Part shown: positions 1 through 7,605 of the stretch, piece after piece | Position numbering within the stretch: position 1 is the first letter of the stretch | How the letters are laid out: the number at the start of each line of letters is the position of its first letter | Assembly (NCBI RefSeq): GCF_041224595.1 | Contig: NZ_JBGFGN010000114.1 | Location: 1-34,734, forward strand | DNA: 34,734 bases | From: Donghicola sp041224595 | Lineage (GTDB): Bacteria; Pseudomonadota; Alphaproteobacteria; Rhodobacterales; Rhodobacteraceae | Direction: 5' to 3' | Notes under the pieces: model-generated | Database searches by the model: none | What the model was told of the DNA's origin: nothing | Seen by the model: only the letters and a program-made list of their open reading frames with translations | Made by a program: the position numbers and the translations under genes

Positions 1-169
1 ACGATCCACACGCTTCCATACCGACCAAACAGGGCGGCAGCCTCTCAAAGAAGGCAAGCAGCTTCTCCCGCTTTATGGCCCTATTGAAAATGACCCGACC
101 ATTCTCCGAAATGCCGTGAACCTGAAAAACATCCTTGGCCAGATCAAGGCCTACTGTCTTAACTGTCAT
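1..169 (-). CDS. IS110-family transposase, N-terminal part (cut by window edge)
   Basis: Read on the minus strand from an ATG at 169, the frame stays open to the window edge for 56 codons. It starts MTVKTVGLDLAKDVFQVHG and ends near LVGMEA, which is the N-terminal DEDD (RuvC-like) domain of IS110-family transposases: the first Asp sits in GLDLAKD and the Glu in VGMEA. A good ribosome site (AAGGAG, 7 nt before the ATG) supports the start. It shares the same architecture with the plus-strand transposase at 325 (SIGIDIGKD, IVGMEA) but is clearly a different element. The rest of the gene lies outside the window, so whether it is intact cannot be told. The minus-strand leader (about 170-261) would hold this element's left end. 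Confidence 0.85.
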   Translation of the reverse strand, partial: MTVKTVGLDLAKDVFQVHGISENGRVIFNRAIKREKLLAFFERLPPCLVGMEACGS

Positions 170-261
170 TGAGTGGCTCCTTTCCTAGCAGTCATTGATA
201 GCTGCACTTTGGCACATTCGATGCCGGTGGAGCAGGAGCCACCCACCTCATCCGTAATGGG

Positions 262-275
262 ATGTACCGGCTGCT
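262..275 (+). repeat. Left inverted repeat of the IS
   Basis: ATGTACCGGCTGCT is the exact reverse complement of 1600-1613. It lies 49 bp before the transposase start. The match stops on both sides of the 14 bases. Confidence 0.65.
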
Positions 276-324
276 TCACCCAGCAGGTTAGGCTGTGCCT
301 ATTTCTGCCAGTTGGAGGAGTAGC

Positions 325-1383
325 ATGGAAAAGAAGGCATTCGATCAGCTGATGTCCATCGGGATCGACATCGGCAAAGATACGTTCCACCTCGTCGGGT
401 TTGACCGGGATGGCCAATTGGTGTTGCGCAAGCAGATCAAGCGGTTGGCCCTCGTCGCGACATTCGAGAAGTTGCCGCGATGCATCGTCGGGATGGAAGC
501 AAGCCTGAGCGCCCATTTCGTCAGTCGTACCCTGCGCAAGCTCGGCTTCGAGCCGCGCATCATCCCCGCAATCTACGTGAAGCCTTTCATCAAGGGACAG
601 AAGAACGATTACAACGACGCCGAAGCCATCGCGGAGGCGGCGCTCCGCCCGAACCTGCCGATCGTGCCTGAGAAGAGCCAGGACCAGCTCGACCTGCAGG
701 CCCTTCATCGGGTCCGGTCGCGACTGGTGTCACGCCGGACCGCGACCATCAACCAGATCCGCGCCTTCTTGATCGAACAAGGGATCACAGTGCGCAAAGG
801 GCTTCGGGCTTTGAAGAACTCCTTTGAGGTGATCCTCGAGGAACGCAAAGACGAGATCTCGCCGCGCATGCGGGCCATCCTGATTGGCCTGTATGGCGAT
901 TGGCTCTGGTTGGACGATCGGATCGAAACCGTTTCGAAGGAGATCGAACAGATCAGTCGGACCGAGGAAAATTGCGTCAACGTCATGACCATCCCTGGTA
1001 TCGGGCCGATGATCTCGACGGCCATGGTTGCGGCAATTGGCACGGGAGAGGCATTCGGGCGCGGACGGGATTTCGCCGCATGGGTCGGCCTGGTTCCCAG
1101 GCAATACAGTACAGGCGGGCGAACGGTTCTGGGGCGCATTTCCAAACGCGGCAGCCGATACTTGCGAATGCTCTTCGTTCAAGCCGCGAAGGTCATTCTG
1201 ATGCGCGCCAATCGATGGCCGGATTTCAGCTTCGGCGATTGGCTGACCCGGGCATCGGAGAGGATGAACAGGAACAAGCTGGCCGTGGCGCTGGCCAACA
1301 AGTTGGCACGCATGGCCTGGAGCATCCTGAGACACAGAACCGCGTTTGACGCACCACGAGACGAGGTCGCTGTCGGCATCTGA
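325..1383 (+). CDS. IS110-superfamily transposase (DEDD, Tnp20)
   Basis: 352-residue transposase, the usual length of the family. The N-terminal RuvC-like DEDD domain shows GIDIGKDTFHL (Asp15), IVGMEAS and KNDYNDAEAIAEAA. The C-terminal Tnp20 half has the helix-hairpin-helix-like IPGIGPMISTAMVAAIG and then GRISKRGSRYLRMLFVQ, the region holding the family's conserved catalytic serine. I chose the ATG at 325 because GGAGGAG ends 4 nt before it and the protein then begins like its relatives; a GTG at 295 in the same frame has no such site and would overlap the element's left end. The family moves through an excised circle, with target choice guided by an RNA encoded in the element's own non-coding part. 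No frameshift or stop is seen, so the gene looks intact. Confidence 0.93.
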   Translation: MEKKAFDQLMSIGIDIGKDTFHLVGFDRDGQLVLRKQIKRLALVATFEKLPRCIVGMEASLSAHFVSRTLRKLGFEPRIIPAIYVKPFIKGQKNDYNDAEAIAEAALRPNLPIVPEKSQDQLDLQALHRVRSRLVSRRTATINQIRAFLIEQGITVRKGLRALKNSFEVILEERKDEISPRMRAILIGLYGDWLWLDDRIETVSKEIEQISRTEENCVNVMTIPGIGPMISTAMVAAIGTGEAFGRGRDFAAWVGLVPRQYSTGGRTVLGRISKRGSRYLRMLFVQAAKVILMRANRWPDFSFGDWLTRASERMNRNKLAVALANKLARMAWSILRHRTAFDAPRDEVAVGI

Positions 1384-1599
1384 GCCGAGACGGCCCAAAG
1401 GAGTTCGCGACAGATCGAAAGCATGGAACGGAACAATTACGCCCCCAGAATCTGACGGCCCAAACGGTCATCATGCACCTTGCCGGTAATGAGATCACGG
1501 CGCGTGCGTAACCCCAACAAGGCCACGACCCGCGTGTCGATCAACAGGCCCGATACATATGAGCGACTTCCGAGATCATGCCAGAAATCATTTGCGAAC
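1384..1599 (+). ncRNA. Candidate bridge/seek RNA region in the IS 3' non-coding part
   Basis: 216 bases lie between the transposase stop and the right inverted repeat, with no credible gene on either strand. In IS1111-group elements the guide RNA is encoded at this place. The stretch has several short complementary segments and an 11-base direct repeat GACGGCCCAAA at 1389 and 1454. Coordinates mark the host region, not mapped RNA ends. The call rests on the position and on family knowledge; no fold was computed. Confidence 0.35.
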
Positions 1600-1613
1600 A
1601 GCAGCCGGTACAT
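1600..1613 (-). repeat. Right inverted repeat of the IS
   Basis: AGCAGCCGGTACAT is the exact reverse complement of the left repeat at 262-275. It lies 27 bp before the stop of the hydrolase gene that ends at 1641. Confidence 0.65.
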
Positions 1614-1640
1614 ACATGTGGGCCGAAATTGCCTAACCAC

Positions 1641-2273
1641 CTACAGGCCTGAGTTTTCCCAGAGCTTTGTGTGCAGCGCAACATCTGCAAGATGGTCTTC
1701 GAGGGTTTTGCCCGTCATCCGCTTACGGGGCTTGAGGTCGTGATCTCCGTCTTCGAGCCAGTGCAGTGTGACCGCATCTGACAGGGCGTACGTCTCGACG
1801 TCTTCCTGCGTGCCGAAGGGATCGCGGGTGCCTTGGCAGATGAGGGCGGGACAGGTGATGTCCGCGAGGTTCTCGCCGCGTCGATTGTCGGGCTTCTTCG
1901 GAGGGTGGAAAGGGAAGCCGAGGCACAGGAGGCCGTTGATCCGCCCCACATCATAGAGATCTTGGGCGATCAGACTGGCTACGCGGCCGCCCATGCTTTT
2001 GCCGCCGATGATCAGCGGGCCGTCGCAGGATAGCGCGTCGATCGCAGACAGGAATTCCGGTGCGTAGGTGTCTGCTTTTGCGGGCGGACGCTTGGAGCCG
2101 CCTGTGCGACGGGCGGCCATATAGCTGAATTCGAAGCGAGCGACGCGGCAGCCTTGGTCGGCCAGCCCCTCGGCAATCAGGTTCATCCAAGGGGTGTCCA
2201 TCGGGGCGCCGGAGCCATGGGCGAGGAGGATTGTCGTCCTCCCTTTCTCATCCCCGTTCAGCAGGAACTCCAT
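1641..2273 (-). CDS. Small alpha/beta hydrolase (KANL3/Tex30-like family)
   Basis: 210-residue hydrolase without signal peptide, so cytoplasmic. It shows the N-terminal strand plus oxyanion region ILLAHGSGAPMD (residues 15-26), the nucleophile elbow GGKSMGGRVA (Ser93), a likely acid in GTRDPFG (Asp151) and the catalytic His in EDGDHDLKP (His178). This pattern, with GKSMGG and a C-terminal GDHDLKP, belongs to the small dienelactone-hydrolase-like family related to KANL3/Tex30; the substrate is unknown. The start at 2273 follows GGAGGG closely; the frame is open further upstream, but only as a shadow of the MYG1-like gene. It lies 17 bp behind that gene, so the two probably form an operon. Its stop lies 27 bp from the IS right repeat, so the insertion did not cut the gene. 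Confidence 0.85.
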   Translation of the reverse strand: MEFLLNGDEKGRTTILLAHGSGAPMDTPWMNLIAEGLADQGCRVARFEFSYMAARRTGGSKRPPAKADTYAPEFLSAIDALSCDGPLIIGGKSMGGRVASLIAQDLYDVGRINGLLCLGFPFHPPKKPDNRRGENLADITCPALICQGTRDPFGTQEDVETYALSDAVTLHWLEDGDHDLKPRKRMTGKTLEDHLADVALHTKLWENSGL

Positions 2274-2290
2274 GGCGCCCTCCAGACAGG

Positions 2291-3235
2291 TTAGGCAGCG
2301 CTGGCGGCGCGCTCGGCTTCTTCGACGGCCAGTTCCGCCATCTTCAGGGCCGCCTCGCGGCTGCTGGCGACGGCGATGAACAGGCCGTTGTGGCAGAACT
2401 TGGCGCCCTTGACGCCGCTGGCTTCTTCTAACGTCTCGTCGGTCAGGCCTGCCCACGCCGCGGGCAGATCTGCGCGCTGCTCGAAGCTGTCACCGCTGAT
2501 GCGGATACCGCCGATGGACCAATCATTGTCGCGCGGGTTGACCACGAACAGCAGATGATCCGCGCCCGCTGCATCGATGGCCGAGCGGAAGGGCATGCCC
2601 ATGGGCAGCTCCAGAATGCGCGAGGTGCCCGCATCCGCGATGGCTTTGGTCACCATGGCTTCGGCACGGCGCTTGGCGGCTTTCTTAGCGATCGACGCTT
2701 CGACGAAGGCCCCTGCGATGGGCAGAGCCTTGGCAAAGGCCTGATCGTCCGCATCGGGGCTGCGGTTGTCAAAGACCGGTTTCAGGCTTTCGAGCAGCAC
2801 AGAAATCGTTAGCGAGGTCAGAGGACCAGCGACCGACGGATTCATGGCGCCGTTGTCCATCAGGTCGATGGGCAGCACGAAGCTCTTTTCAAAGCTGGCG
2901 TGGATGTCTTCCAGATCCGTCTCGGGAATATCCAGCGCTCGCAGATAGTCCAGACCGAAGTGTTTCCAAATCAGGCCAAACGAGCTGTAGGGCTGCTCGT
3001 CTTCACGGGTCGGCACGGGACGCTGGTGGTGGTCAAAGATCCCCGCCTCGGCGTCATAGTCGCGGCCCACGTCGTAAATGATCTTGCCCTCGCCCGGCGT
3101 GATCCAAGCGGTGTCGCGGGTGCGGACTAGCTCGGCCTCTGGGAAGAGGCGGGTCAGGATGACCGAGGACAGCAGTTCGTCTGCGTGAAAGCCGCCATTG
3201 TGGGTGACGAGGTGGGTAATGGTCATGATGGGCAC
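2291..3235 (-). CDS. MYG1/UPF0160 family metal-dependent hydrolase
   Basis: 314 residues. It begins with THNGGFHADELLSSVILTRLFP and continues with YDVGRDYDAEAGIFDHHQ, the two histidine/aspartate motifs of the MYG1 (GAMM1, UPF0160) family, which is distantly related to DHH phosphoesterases. The eukaryotic member MYG1 is reported to be a 3'-5' RNA exonuclease; for the bacterial proteins the substrate is not settled. No signal peptide or membrane segment is seen. Two close ATG codons (3235 and 3226) are possible starts and neither has a strong ribosome site. The downstream hydrolase gene is 17 bp away and is probably co-transcribed. The 188-bp upstream gap carries a hairpin and a pair of direct repeats. 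Confidence 0.88.
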   Translation of the reverse strand: MPIMTITHLVTHNGGFHADELLSSVILTRLFPEAELVRTRDTAWITPGEGKIIYDVGRDYDAEAGIFDHHQRPVPTREDEQPYSSFGLIWKHFGLDYLRALDIPETDLEDIHASFEKSFVLPIDLMDNGAMNPSVAGPLTSLTISVLLESLKPVFDNRSPDADDQAFAKALPIAGAFVEASIAKKAAKRRAEAMVTKAIADAGTSRILELPMGMPFRSAIDAAGADHLLFVVNPRDNDWSIGGIRISGDSFEQRADLPAAWAGLTDETLEEASGVKGAKFCHNGLFIAVASSREAALKMAELAVEEAERAASAA

Positions 3236-3252
3236 TCTGGCAGGTCTGGAAA

Positions 3253-3279
3253 AGCAAGGGGCGACCGGTTGGGTCGCCC
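3253..3279 (-). terminator. Possible terminator behind the NDUFS4-like gene
   Basis: On the minus strand GGGCGACC and GGTCGCCC form a perfect 8-bp stem around a 5-nt loop (3259-3279), followed by CTTGCTTTT. It would end transcription from the NDUFS4-like gene before the MYG1-like gene, which starts only about 20 bp further on. The U-tract is imperfect, so it may instead be a leader hairpin of the MYG1 message. Confidence 0.45.
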
Positions 3280-3379
3280 TGAGGAAGTCATGTTCTGGGG
3301 TATTTCGGCCGCAGCACAGCCAGCATCAACATGTTGTGCGCCGCAAGTTCCGAAATCTAAATCTGGGGCTTCGCGAAAT

Positions 3380-3415
3380 CTTTACCCCGATTTCGAGACA
3401 ACTTTACCCCGATTT
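3380..3415. repeat. Two 14-bp direct repeats spaced 22 bp
   Basis: CTTTACCCCGATTT occurs at 3380-3393 and again at 3402-3415. The 22-bp period is about two helical turns, so both copies face the same side of the DNA. They lie just behind the stop of the NDUFS4-like gene and about 145-180 bp before the MYG1-like gene. They could be tandem protein-binding sites; no known regulator is recognised. Confidence 0.5.
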
Positions 3416-3423
3416 ACACAAGG

Positions 3424-3735
3424 TTAGTGGGTCCATGCACCCCTGCGGTTGGTGGCGAAGTTTTCGCCATAGCCACCCTTGCGAATGTTCGCTTTGCGAG
3501 GCTTGGGCTCGGTCACTTGGGCGTCGATGCCGTGCTCTTCGGCGTATTCCATCGCGGCTTCTTTGGTCGAGAAGCGCAGTTTGACCTGACTCTGGGTGTC
3601 TGCCGAAGAGGTCCAGCCCATCAGGGGGTCCACTTCGCGAGCGCTGGCCTGAACGAATTCAAGAATCCACTCTTTGCTTTTCGCGGTGCCCGAGGACATG
3701 GCCGTCTTGGCCGGACGATAGATGCGTGCGCGCAT
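3424..3735 (-). CDS. NDUFS4-like accessory subunit of respiratory complex I
   Basis: 103 residues of the ETC complex I conserved-region family (NDUFS4, 18 kDa subunit). Typical features are the start MRARIYRPAKTAMSSGTAKSKEW, the DPLMGWTSSADTQSQVKLRF segment, EAAMEYAEEHGI and the tail with a KANIRKGGYGENF stretch. Alphaproteobacteria share this supernumerary complex I subunit with mitochondria; it helps assemble or stabilise the peripheral NADH-oxidising arm. As usual in these bacteria it stands apart from the nuo operon. AAGGAGG lies about 6 nt before the ATG and supports the start. It is divergent from uvrB, with 233 bp between them. Confidence 0.9.
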   Translation of the reverse strand: MRARIYRPAKTAMSSGTAKSKEWILEFVQASAREVDPLMGWTSSADTQSQVKLRFSTKEAAMEYAEEHGIDAQVTEPKPRKANIRKGGYGENFATNRRGAWTH

Positions 3736-3923
3736 GGGATGCCTCCTTAGAGTTCAGTTTCTTATCTAGAAATCGTGCGCCTTGCGCAAGTCCTGAACGG
3801 TAATTCAGGGCGCGCTTTGCTTGCGTCCCTCGCGTTTAGCGTCTTCCTTGCAGCAAGCGGGCTGGTGACACCGGCAGAGACTGGCAGAAATCGGGATCCA
3901 ATTCCACCTCTGCCCTTGAAAGG

Positions 3924-3938
3924 GAACAAAAAGAGGAC
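3924..3938 (+). promoter_or_regulatory. Probable LexA (SOS) box of uvrB
   Basis: GAACAAAAAGAGGAC fits the alphaproteobacterial LexA site GAAC-N7-GAAC with one mismatch in the second half (GGAC). It ends 30 bp before the uvrB start, where LexA would block the promoter. uvrB is a classical SOS gene. Confidence 0.6.
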
Positions 3939-3968
3939 AAGATATGCCCTGACCAAACGGAGACCTCT

Positions 3969-6152
3969 ATGCATAACAATCGCCCGGATAATTTCTCGAT
4001 GCAAAATGCTGCTCCACAGCGCCGCGAGAAGCTGGAAGGGGGCAAGAAGTTCGTCATGCACACAGAGTTCGCGCCCGCAGGGGACCAGCCCACAGCCATC
4101 AAGGAATTGGCGGGCGGTGTTCTGGATGGCGAACGCGATCAGGTTCTGCTGGGGGCCACCGGTACGGGCAAGACGTTCACCATGGCCAAGGTGATTGAGG
4201 AGACCCAGCGCCCTGCCATTATCTTGGCCCCGAACAAAACACTGGCCGCGCAGCTCTATGGCGAGTTCAAAGGGTTTTTCCCAGAGAACGCGGTCGAGTA
4301 TTTCGTGTCCTATTACGATTATTACCAGCCCGAGGCCTATGTGCCGCGCTCGGACACTTATATCGAAAAAGAGAGCCAGATTAACGAGCAGATCGACCGA
4401 ATGCGCCACTCGGCCACGCGGGCTTTGCTCGAGCGGGACGATGTGATCATCGTGGCCTCGGTCTCGTGTATTTACGGTATCGGTTCGGTCGAAACCTATA
4501 ACGCGATGACGCAGGACATGCATGTTGGTCAAGAATATGATCAACGGCAGGTGATTTCCGACTTGGTGGCGCAGCAGTACCGCCGGAATGACCACGGGTT
4601 CCAGCGCGGTAGTTTTCGTGTGCGCGGCGATGTTCTGGAGGTTTGGCCAGCCCACCTTGAGGACCGCGCATGGCGTATGAGCTTCTTTGGTGAAGAGCTT
4701 GAAGCTTTGACGGAATTTGACCCGCTGACCGGTGAGAAGACGGATACGTTCGAGCGCATTCGTATCTACGCGAACTCGCACTATGTGACCCCGCGCCCAA
4801 CCATGAAGCAGGCGATCATTGGGATTAAGGAAGAGTTGCGCAAACGGCTGGATCAGTTGGTCGGGGACGGCAAGCTGCTTGAGGCACAGCGTCTGGAGCA
4901 ACGCACCAATTTTGATTTGGAGATGCTAGAGGCAACCGGCGTCTGCAACGGGATCGAAAACTATTCTCGCTATCTGACGGGCAGGGCGCCCGGTGAACCA
5001 CCGCCCACGCTATTCGAATTTATTCCCGACAATGCAATCGTTTTCGCGGACGAAAGCCATGTGTCTGTGCCGCAGATCGGCGCGATGTACAAAGGTGACT
5101 TTAGGCGCAAAATGACGCTTGCTGAACACGGGTTCCGCCTGCCTTCTTGCATGGACAACCGCCCGCTGAAGTTCGAGGAATGGGATGCCATGCGGCCGCA
5201 GTCGGTGTTTGTCAGTGCGACCCCCGCCGCGTGGGAGATGGAGCAATCTGGTGGTGTGTTCGCCGAGCAGGTGATCCGCCCGACCGGCCTGCTGGACCCG
5301 CTGGTCGAAATCCGTCCTGTCGACACGCAAGTTGATGATTTGCTGGATGAAATTAGGCGAGTCTCGCAAGAGGGGTATCGGACACTGGCCACGGTTCTGA
5401 CCAAGCGTATGGCCGAGGATTTGACCGAGTACCTGCACGAGCAGGGCATTCGTGTCCGCTATATGCATAGCGACATCGACACGATCGAGCGGATCGAAAT
5501 TCTGCGGGACCTGCGTTTGGGCGCGTTCGACGTGTTGGTTGGAATCAACTTGCTGCGAGAGGGTCTCGATATCCCTGAATGTGGTCTTGTTGCGATCTTG
5601 GACGCCGACAAAGAGGGCTTCTTGCGCTCAGAGACGTCCTTGATCCAGACCATCGGTCGTGCCGCGCGGAACGCCGAAGGCAAGGTCATCATGTATGCCG
5701 ACCGCATCACCGGCAGCATGGAGCGTGCGCTCGCGGAAACCAACCGCCGCCGCGAAAAGCAAATCGCCTATAACGAAGAGCATGGGATCACGCCTGAAAC
5801 GGTCAAGAAGAACGTCGATGACGTGCTCGCGGGTCTGTACCAAGGCGACACCGATATGTCGCGCGTGACTGCGACTATCGACAAGAAGCAACAGGGCAGC
5901 AACATGCAGGCTGTCATGGAAGGCTTGCGGAACGACATGCGCAAAGCGGCCGAGAACCTTGAGTTCGAGGAAGCGGCGCGTTTGCGCGACGAGTTGAAGC
6001 GCTTGGAAGCTGTTGATCTGGCGATTGCTGACGACCCGATGGCGCGTCAATCTGCCATCGACGCTGCTCAGGACGAGGCTGTCAAAGCCCGCGGGCGGAG
6101 TACCGCAGGCCGTCCGGGCCAACGGGGTGGCAACGTAAAGCGCCGCAGATGA
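3969..6152 (+). CDS. uvrB: UvrABC excision nuclease subunit B
   Basis: 727-residue DNA repair helicase-like protein that takes damaged DNA from UvrA and loads UvrC in nucleotide excision repair. Visible landmarks are Walker A GATGTGKTFT (residues 63-70), the beta-hairpin FVSYYDYYQPEAYVP (111-125), FADESHVSVPQ (DExH-like motif), VFVSATPAAWE, the helicase motif VGINLLREGLDIPE, motif VI QTIGRAARN, and a C-terminal UVR motif (LEFEEAARLRDELKRLE) that binds UvrC. The tail carries about 40 extra residues rich in Arg and Gly, common in this group. GGAG lies shortly before the ATG at 3969. A LexA-like box upstream suggests SOS control. No neighbour belongs to the same pathway. Confidence 0.98.
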   Translation: MHNNRPDNFSMQNAAPQRREKLEGGKKFVMHTEFAPAGDQPTAIKELAGGVLDGERDQVLLGATGTGKTFTMAKVIEETQRPAIILAPNKTLAAQLYGEFKGFFPENAVEYFVSYYDYYQPEAYVPRSDTYIEKESQINEQIDRMRHSATRALLERDDVIIVASVSCIYGIGSVETYNAMTQDMHVGQEYDQRQVISDLVAQQYRRNDHGFQRGSFRVRGDVLEVWPAHLEDRAWRMSFFGEELEALTEFDPLTGEKTDTFERIRIYANSHYVTPRPTMKQAIIGIKEELRKRLDQLVGDGKLLEAQRLEQRTNFDLEMLEATGVCNGIENYSRYLTGRAPGEPPPTLFEFIPDNAIVFADESHVSVPQIGAMYKGDFRRKMTLAEHGFRLPSCMDNRPLKFEEWDAMRPQSVFVSATPAAWEMEQSGGVFAEQVIRPTGLLDPLVEIRPVDTQVDDLLDEIRRVSQEGYRTLATVLTKRMAEDLTEYLHEQGIRVRYMHSDIDTIERIEILRDLRLGAFDVLVGINLLREGLDIPECGLVAILDADKEGFLRSETSLIQTIGRAARNAEGKVIMYADRITGSMERALAETNRRREKQIAYNEEHGITPETVKKNVDDVLAGLYQGDTDMSRVTATIDKKQQGSNMQAVMEGLRNDMRKAAENLEFEEAARLRDELKRLEAVDLAIADDPMARQSAIDAAQDEAVKARGRSTAGRPGQRGGNVKRRR

Positions 6153-6164
6153 TTTGCCGCGTTT

Positions 6165-6239
6165 TTAAATGAATGGAACTAAAGGAACGCCGCAGCCCGA
6201 GAGAATGAGTGCTGTTCCGAGAAGAAGAAGTTTTTGCAT
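6165..6239 (-). CDS. Very small lipoprotein (24 residues)
   Basis: A 24-codon frame on the minus strand begins MQKLLLLGTALILSGCG and ends with a short hydrophobic tail (VPLVPFI). It has every part of a lipoprotein signal: a basic start, a hydrophobic core and the lipobox LSGC with Cys16. AGAGG stands 7 nt before the ATG. After cleavage the mature lipopeptide would be only 9 residues. Similar tiny, usually unannotated lipoproteins (entericidin-like size) are known in proteobacteria, but I do not recognise this one. It lies 12 bp behind the stop of uvrB, convergent to it, and about 150 bp from the sulfotransferase-like gene. The call rests on the signal and ribosome site only. Confidence 0.55.
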   Translation of the reverse strand: MQKLLLLGTALILSGCGVPLVPFI

Positions 6240-6389
6240 CGATGAGCCTCTGTTTGTGTTTTGCGAAATGTGTCAGGTGGCCAACGGGAACGCAATGGCA
6301 CCAGTGGCTTCAAACCGACCAACTATCGAGAGTTCGATATTCTGAAGTATGCTCCGCGGTGAAGACGGCAGTCACATACTTAACATAAC

Positions 6390-7433
6390 TCATGTTATGG
6401 GTCGTGAGGCGTGCATAGCCTCGCGTAGTTCGTTCAGGGCATCTGGATCAAAGGCGATCATCTCGGCCACGTGTTTTATATCTTTGACATCTCGCATGTC
6501 GCTCTCCGGCACGCCGTGATCGCGGATGAGGTCAAGGTTGAAACGGTCACGCAAATGGAGCAAATCCGGTGTCGCTCGATCTAGAAACTGCGCGAATTCA
6601 GGTCGAAGCTTTGCAGTCGTCAGGCCGTCGGCGCGCTTTGCCTCTTCCTGATGCAGCTGGCTTAGAAACACTTCTGTGTCTTGGGTGAACACGTTCTCGC
6701 GGGAAGAATGGTGCTCTTTGCGGTAGTCTTGCAGCAGGATCATGCCTTCGGCGGACAATCCGACATTTGCGTCGCTGCGATGCGGTTTCAGCCAGCTTGG
6801 TTTCACGCCAGTCTGCACAGCAAAATCGTGCACCACGTCTCCAGCGATCAGACTGTTGCGATCAAACGCTCGGACGGTGACTTTGCCCAATTTGGCATAG
6901 ACATCGAGCATTCCCAGCTTTGGACGCGTTTGAATGGGAAGGATGCAACTTGCCTTGAGCTTTTGCTGGGTCGAGGAAACGAAAAAATCAGAAGAATGCC
7001 GAAGGTAAGCCAGAAACTCCGGCTGATAGTCTTGGCCCAGAAATTCGTCAAAGAGTTCGGCGAAGACCGGTGCTTTTTGCGCGGTCAAAAGAAACTCGCT
7101 CGACAGGATCACGGTATGTGGCCGGTGGTGTTTCACTGCCTCAGACAGTTCGCGCCAAGCCGTGAGAGACTGTTCCTTTGCGTGATCATAGTTGCCGTCG
7201 AAGCGCGCCACCAAAGAGCGTTGTAAAAAGCCCATGGCGGGCATCATAAAAAGATGATGAGGGTGCCAGGCTGGCAGCTTCGGGTAGAGAACGCCCTTGC
7301 GAATAAGTTGTTCTGAACTCTCCCAAAAGGTTTTCTGGATGGTCGTCGTGCCTGTCTTGGCGCTCCCGAGGTGGACAATCATGCGCTGCACTTTGGGCTT
7401 GGGTTTTAAGAACCGAAACCACTTCATGCGCAT
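6390..7433 (-). CDS. Sulfotransferase-like protein
   Basis: 347 residues. IVHLGSAKTGTTTIQKTF (residues 19-36) is the 5'-phosphosulfate binding loop of PAPS-dependent sulfotransferases, placed near the N terminus as expected. Further on, HTVILSSEFLL and EFLAYLRHSSDFFVSSTQQ match the region of the 3'-phosphate-binding Arg/Ser. The rest is not assigned to a known substrate class; bacterial members of this type often modify surface polysaccharides or are annotated only as sulfotransferase-like. No signal peptide or membrane segment is seen. AAGGGG precedes two ATG codons (7433 and 7427); either could be the start. It is divergent from the GAPDH gene. PAPS could come from CysD/CysNC encoded 20 kb downstream. 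Confidence 0.75.
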   Translation of the reverse strand: MRMKWFRFLKPKPKVQRMIVHLGSAKTGTTTIQKTFWESSEQLIRKGVLYPKLPAWHPHHLFMMPAMGFLQRSLVARFDGNYDHAKEQSLTAWRELSEAVKHHRPHTVILSSEFLLTAQKAPVFAELFDEFLGQDYQPEFLAYLRHSSDFFVSSTQQKLKASCILPIQTRPKLGMLDVYAKLGKVTVRAFDRNSLIAGDVVHDFAVQTGVKPSWLKPHRSDANVGLSAEGMILLQDYRKEHHSSRENVFTQDTEVFLSQLHQEEAKRADGLTTAKLRPEFAQFLDRATPDLLHLRDRFNLDLIRDHGVPESDMRDVKDIKHVAEMIAFDPDALNELREAMHASRPIT

Positions 7434-7605
7434 ACGTCCCCTTTGGCCTTTTCTCGCGTTTTACTGGAAAAGCAAGTGCGGCGGGGAAAGTCAATCTGTG
7501 CCTGCGACTCCTATATCAGTGCCTGTCATTTCGGTTGAAGAATCCGGTTCGGCTTGCGATAGCCGTGGCAAGGGCGGCGCTGTTCAGACATCTACGGGAA
7601 ATACG

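Larger units (their letters stand above)
262..1613 (+). mobile_element. IS110-superfamily insertion sequence, probably IS1111 group
   Basis: A complete transposase gene is framed by a perfect 14-bp inverted repeat (262-275 and 1600-1613). Short inverted repeats close to the ends are known for the IS1111 group, while IS110-group elements usually lack them. The layout also fits IS1111: a short 5' non-coding part (about 50 bp) and a long 3' non-coding part (about 216 bp). In this group the repeats are subterminal, so the true ends probably lie a few bases outside the given coordinates. The element sits directly in the upstream region of the minus-strand IS110 transposase at 1-169 and may have inserted into it. 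The group assignment is inference. Confidence 0.65.

Noticed and set aside
166..708. Minus-strand 180-residue frame across the IS leader and transposase
   Set aside because: It is the shadow of the plus-strand transposase and of the element's non-coding left end.
3775..4194. Plus-strand frame starting with a signal-peptide-like stretch (ALLASLAFSVFLAAS)
   Set aside because: It has no ribosome site, runs through the SOS box and more than 220 bases into uvrB in another frame, and lacks homology after the hydrophobic part.
6384..6399. CATAAC/GTTATG inverted repeat at the end of the sulfotransferase-like gene
   Set aside because: The stem is only 6 AT-rich pairs without a T-run, too weak for a terminator.
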